Of a stretch of DNA of 64,000 nucleotides, positions 62,769 to 64,000 are shown one piece after another; position 1 is the first letter of the stretch, and every line of letters begins with the position of its first letter. The notes under the pieces were generated by a model. That model did not search any database, was not told the DNA's origin, and saw nothing but the letters and a program-made list of their open reading frames with translations. The stretch is taken from positions 1-64,000 of the forward strand of contig CALVAK010000004.1 of assembly GCA_944325525.1 (NCBI GenBank), read 5' to 3'. This stretch comes from Candidatus Gastranaerophilales bacterium (GTDB lineage: Bacteria; Cyanobacteriota; Vampirovibrionia; Gastranaerophilales; Gastranaerophilaceae). The translations under genes were made by a program, and so were the position numbers.

Positions 62769-63940
62769 ATTTTCAATTCCTTTTCAAAGTTTTCTTTTAT
62801 TAATTGTTTAACTATATCTTTGTCAGTCTTAGTACTTAAATATTCCAGTAACTTTTCTTTAGCTTTATTAACAGTTGGTGCTGTAGTCGTATATATGTAA
62901 TTTTCTTTATCAATACTACTTATTATATTGTCGTCTTCAATATTATCATATGTTGCACTGTTAACATATTCTTTATTCAATATAATTGAATATGAATAAT
63001 CACTAATTGTCTTTATGTAATTATGATTATCAGCAAGACTTCCGTTCACAGTATCATATAATAAATTTAATAAATTATCTTTCAAAAGTGATAAAAAGAC
63101 CTGAAAATCATAATTTTGGAAACTGTTATAAAACTCATGCACAAAAACTGAATTATTATGTATTTTTACCTTTAATCCAATAATTCCGACATACATATCA
63201 GAATATTTTGTAATGTCATCTAAAAGGGGATATATTATTTTTTGAAGAATATTAATAATCATTTCTTCAGATATTTTCTGAGATGGAGCATTTATCTGTA
63301 TATAATTGTCATCTGCCGTTTTTTCTAACGTGACCAAAGGCAGAGCATTATATCCGTCTGTTATGAAATATATATACACAGGCTGTTCTTCAATATGGCT
63401 TTCTATAACTATTTTTTCATTATTATTTTCAAATATCTTTTGAATACCTGTTTTTGCTTTTGAAAATGTTGTATAAGTATAACTTTCCCTGTCAGGAAGA
63501 GTAAAATCGTTTTCAATAGTTACTGGAAATTTTACTTTTCTTATATATTCAACAGCAAGTCCTTCTCTATCAAATATACCAAATTTTGGTGTATTTATTT
63601 TTAATTTATACATTATTTTTTTTGCAATACTATTAAAATAAGTTATCCTTGCTGCTTCTGCATACGGTGCAAAAACCGGAAATCCTTCTTTTTTAAATTC
63701 ATCAGCAATTCCGTTTATTATTGCTATAGGTGATGTTACTATTGTAAACTCTATCTGATTATATTTAACAAAATCTGTTATTGATGCTATATCATTTTCT
63801 TTTATTTTTACGGTAGTATAAAACTCACATGAAGAATGTTCTTCATCTGTTAGAAAAATATCATTATTATTGTCTTCTAATTTTAAATACTGAGCTAATA
63901 GTCTTGCATTTAAATCAGAACCCGCTATTAGTATTTTCAT
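62765..63940 (-). CDS. PurD-like (GAR synthetase-related) protein, divergent
   Basis: The 391-aa protein follows glycinamide ribonucleotide synthetase in its first 130 residues: MKILIAGSDLNARLLAQYL, then VTSPIAIINGIADEFKKEGFPVFAPYAEAARI. In PurD this reads GPExPLxxGxxDxFxxxGIxxFGPxxxAAxxE, ending KxFxKxFM, here IAKKIMYKL. The ATP-grasp loop, normally K-A-D-G-L-A-A-G-K-G-V, is here IENDFTLPDRESY, so catalysis by the normal route looks lost. It stands where nusA usually precedes ylxR. Its function is unknown; it may be a paralogue reused for another role. Overlap with ylxR suggests coupled translation. Confidence 0.7.
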   Translation of the reverse strand: MKILIAGSDLNARLLAQYLKLEDNNNDIFLTDEEHSSCEFYTTVKIKENDIASITDFVKYNQIEFTIVTSPIAIINGIADEFKKEGFPVFAPYAEAARITYFNSIAKKIMYKLKINTPKFGIFDREGLAVEYIRKVKFPVTIENDFTLPDRESYTYTTFSKAKTGIQKIFENNNEKIVIESHIEEQPVYIYFITDGYNALPLVTLEKTADDNYIQINAPSQKISEEMIINILQKIIYPLLDDITKYSDMYVGIIGLKVKIHNNSVFVHEFYNSFQNYDFQVFLSLLKDNLLNLLYDTVNGSLADNHNYIKTISDYSYSIILNKEYVNSATYDNIEDDNIISSIDKENYIYTTTAPTVNKAKEKLLEYLSTKTDKDIVKQLIKENFEKELKI

Positions 63941-64000
63941 TTTTGTTTAAGTCTTCTCTTAGTTTTCCCGCACCTTTTAAATATACATGTCTTATTTCAT
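63915..64000 (-). CDS. Possible 3' end of an upstream minus-strand gene (partial)
   Basis: A frame enters from beyond the window edge and reads RHVYLKGAGKLREDL before a TGA at 63915-63917, overlapping the PurD-like start by 26 bases. A second frame ends in a TGA at 63937-63939, giving the 4-base ATGA overlap that is common in this operon. I cannot tell which is real, or name the product; fewer than 30 codons are visible. Confidence 0.3.
   Translation of the reverse strand, partial: EIRHVYLKGAGKLREDLNKNENTNSGF

Noticed and set aside
1..64000. CRISPR arrays, insertion sequences, rRNA genes, prophage genes
   Set aside because: No regular spaced repeats, transposase, rRNA or phage structural motifs were found on either strand.

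Overview
The window reads as chromosome from an AT-rich, Gram-negative-type bacterium with a flagellum. By eye it is roughly one third G+C. It carries KDO (lipopolysaccharide core) genes, a flagellar basal-body operon, GatA-type indirect aminoacylation, SpoIID, GerMN and DUF2993/LmeA-like proteins of the kind common in Cyanobacteria and their non-photosynthetic relatives, and several proteins of unknown function with a short N-terminal (N)-[VI]-[TS]-F-x-G motif. This mix fits a gut-type Gastranaerophilales (Vampirovibrionia, 'Melainabacteria') genome. That assignment is inference from gene content; there is no rRNA in the window to confirm it. TTG and GTG starts are frequent, and many neighbours overlap by 1-4 bases (TAATG, ATGA), which suggests translational coupling.

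Layout. 1-98: unexplained GC-rich stretch. 99-1583 (-): kdsD-kdsC. 1678-5566 (+): a membrane protein with two lectin-like repeats, an M49/DPP III-like zinc hydrolase and a small protein. 5598-9796 (+): dprA-topA-aroE. 9817-20224 (-): one long flagellar operon in the order flgF-like, flgG, flgB, flgC, lytic transglycosylase, fliE, fliF, fliG-like, fliH, flhA, fliI. 20225-20404: divergent control region with a perfect 20-bp palindrome. 20405-21840: spoIID, a zinc-ribbon protein and a 31-aa membrane peptide with its own terminator. 21899-27359 (-): cysS and a 1312-aa GH13-like protein, separated by a long perfect hairpin that covers the cysS ribosome-binding site. 27554-29404 (+): a tail-anchored small protein and a degenerate PHP-domain protein. 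29420-31773 (-): gatA and a TPR-NHL protein. 31891-33986 (+): ruvB, tRNA-Ser(GCU) and a GNAT-like protein.

33983-42141 (-) is the most distinctive accessory region. It holds a Gtr/Arn-like module (polyprenyl-phosphate glycosyltransferase, small flippase, multi-pass GT-C-like protein) and an acyltransferase-3 gene broken at a run of eight G. Downstream is a miniature acyl-synthesis set: a GNAT, two acyl carrier proteins, a KAS III and two SDR reductases. The simplest reading is a locus that makes an unusual acyl group and decorates a surface glycan, with one step under possible phase-variable control.

42496-45314 (+): two tandem paralogues starting MCADS with EF-hand-like loops. 45414-49671 (+): polA, a secreted small protein and a membrane gluzincin. 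49696-52514 (-): pyk and lpdA. 52779-53363 (+): a secreted HExxH protein. 53360-64000 (-): a translation-linked run of a PurD-like protein, ylxR, infB, rbfA, truB, DUF2993, GerMN, an orphan LuxR-type regulator, a Clp_N-only protein and a U32 peptidase-like RNA-modification enzyme.

Start codons were moved inward from the longest possible reading frame where a Shine-Dalgarno or family length argued for it (35737-36801, 39645-40034, 48784-49671, 56593-56988, 59449-59799, 59815-62454). Promoter calls are by-eye motif matches and should be treated as candidates.
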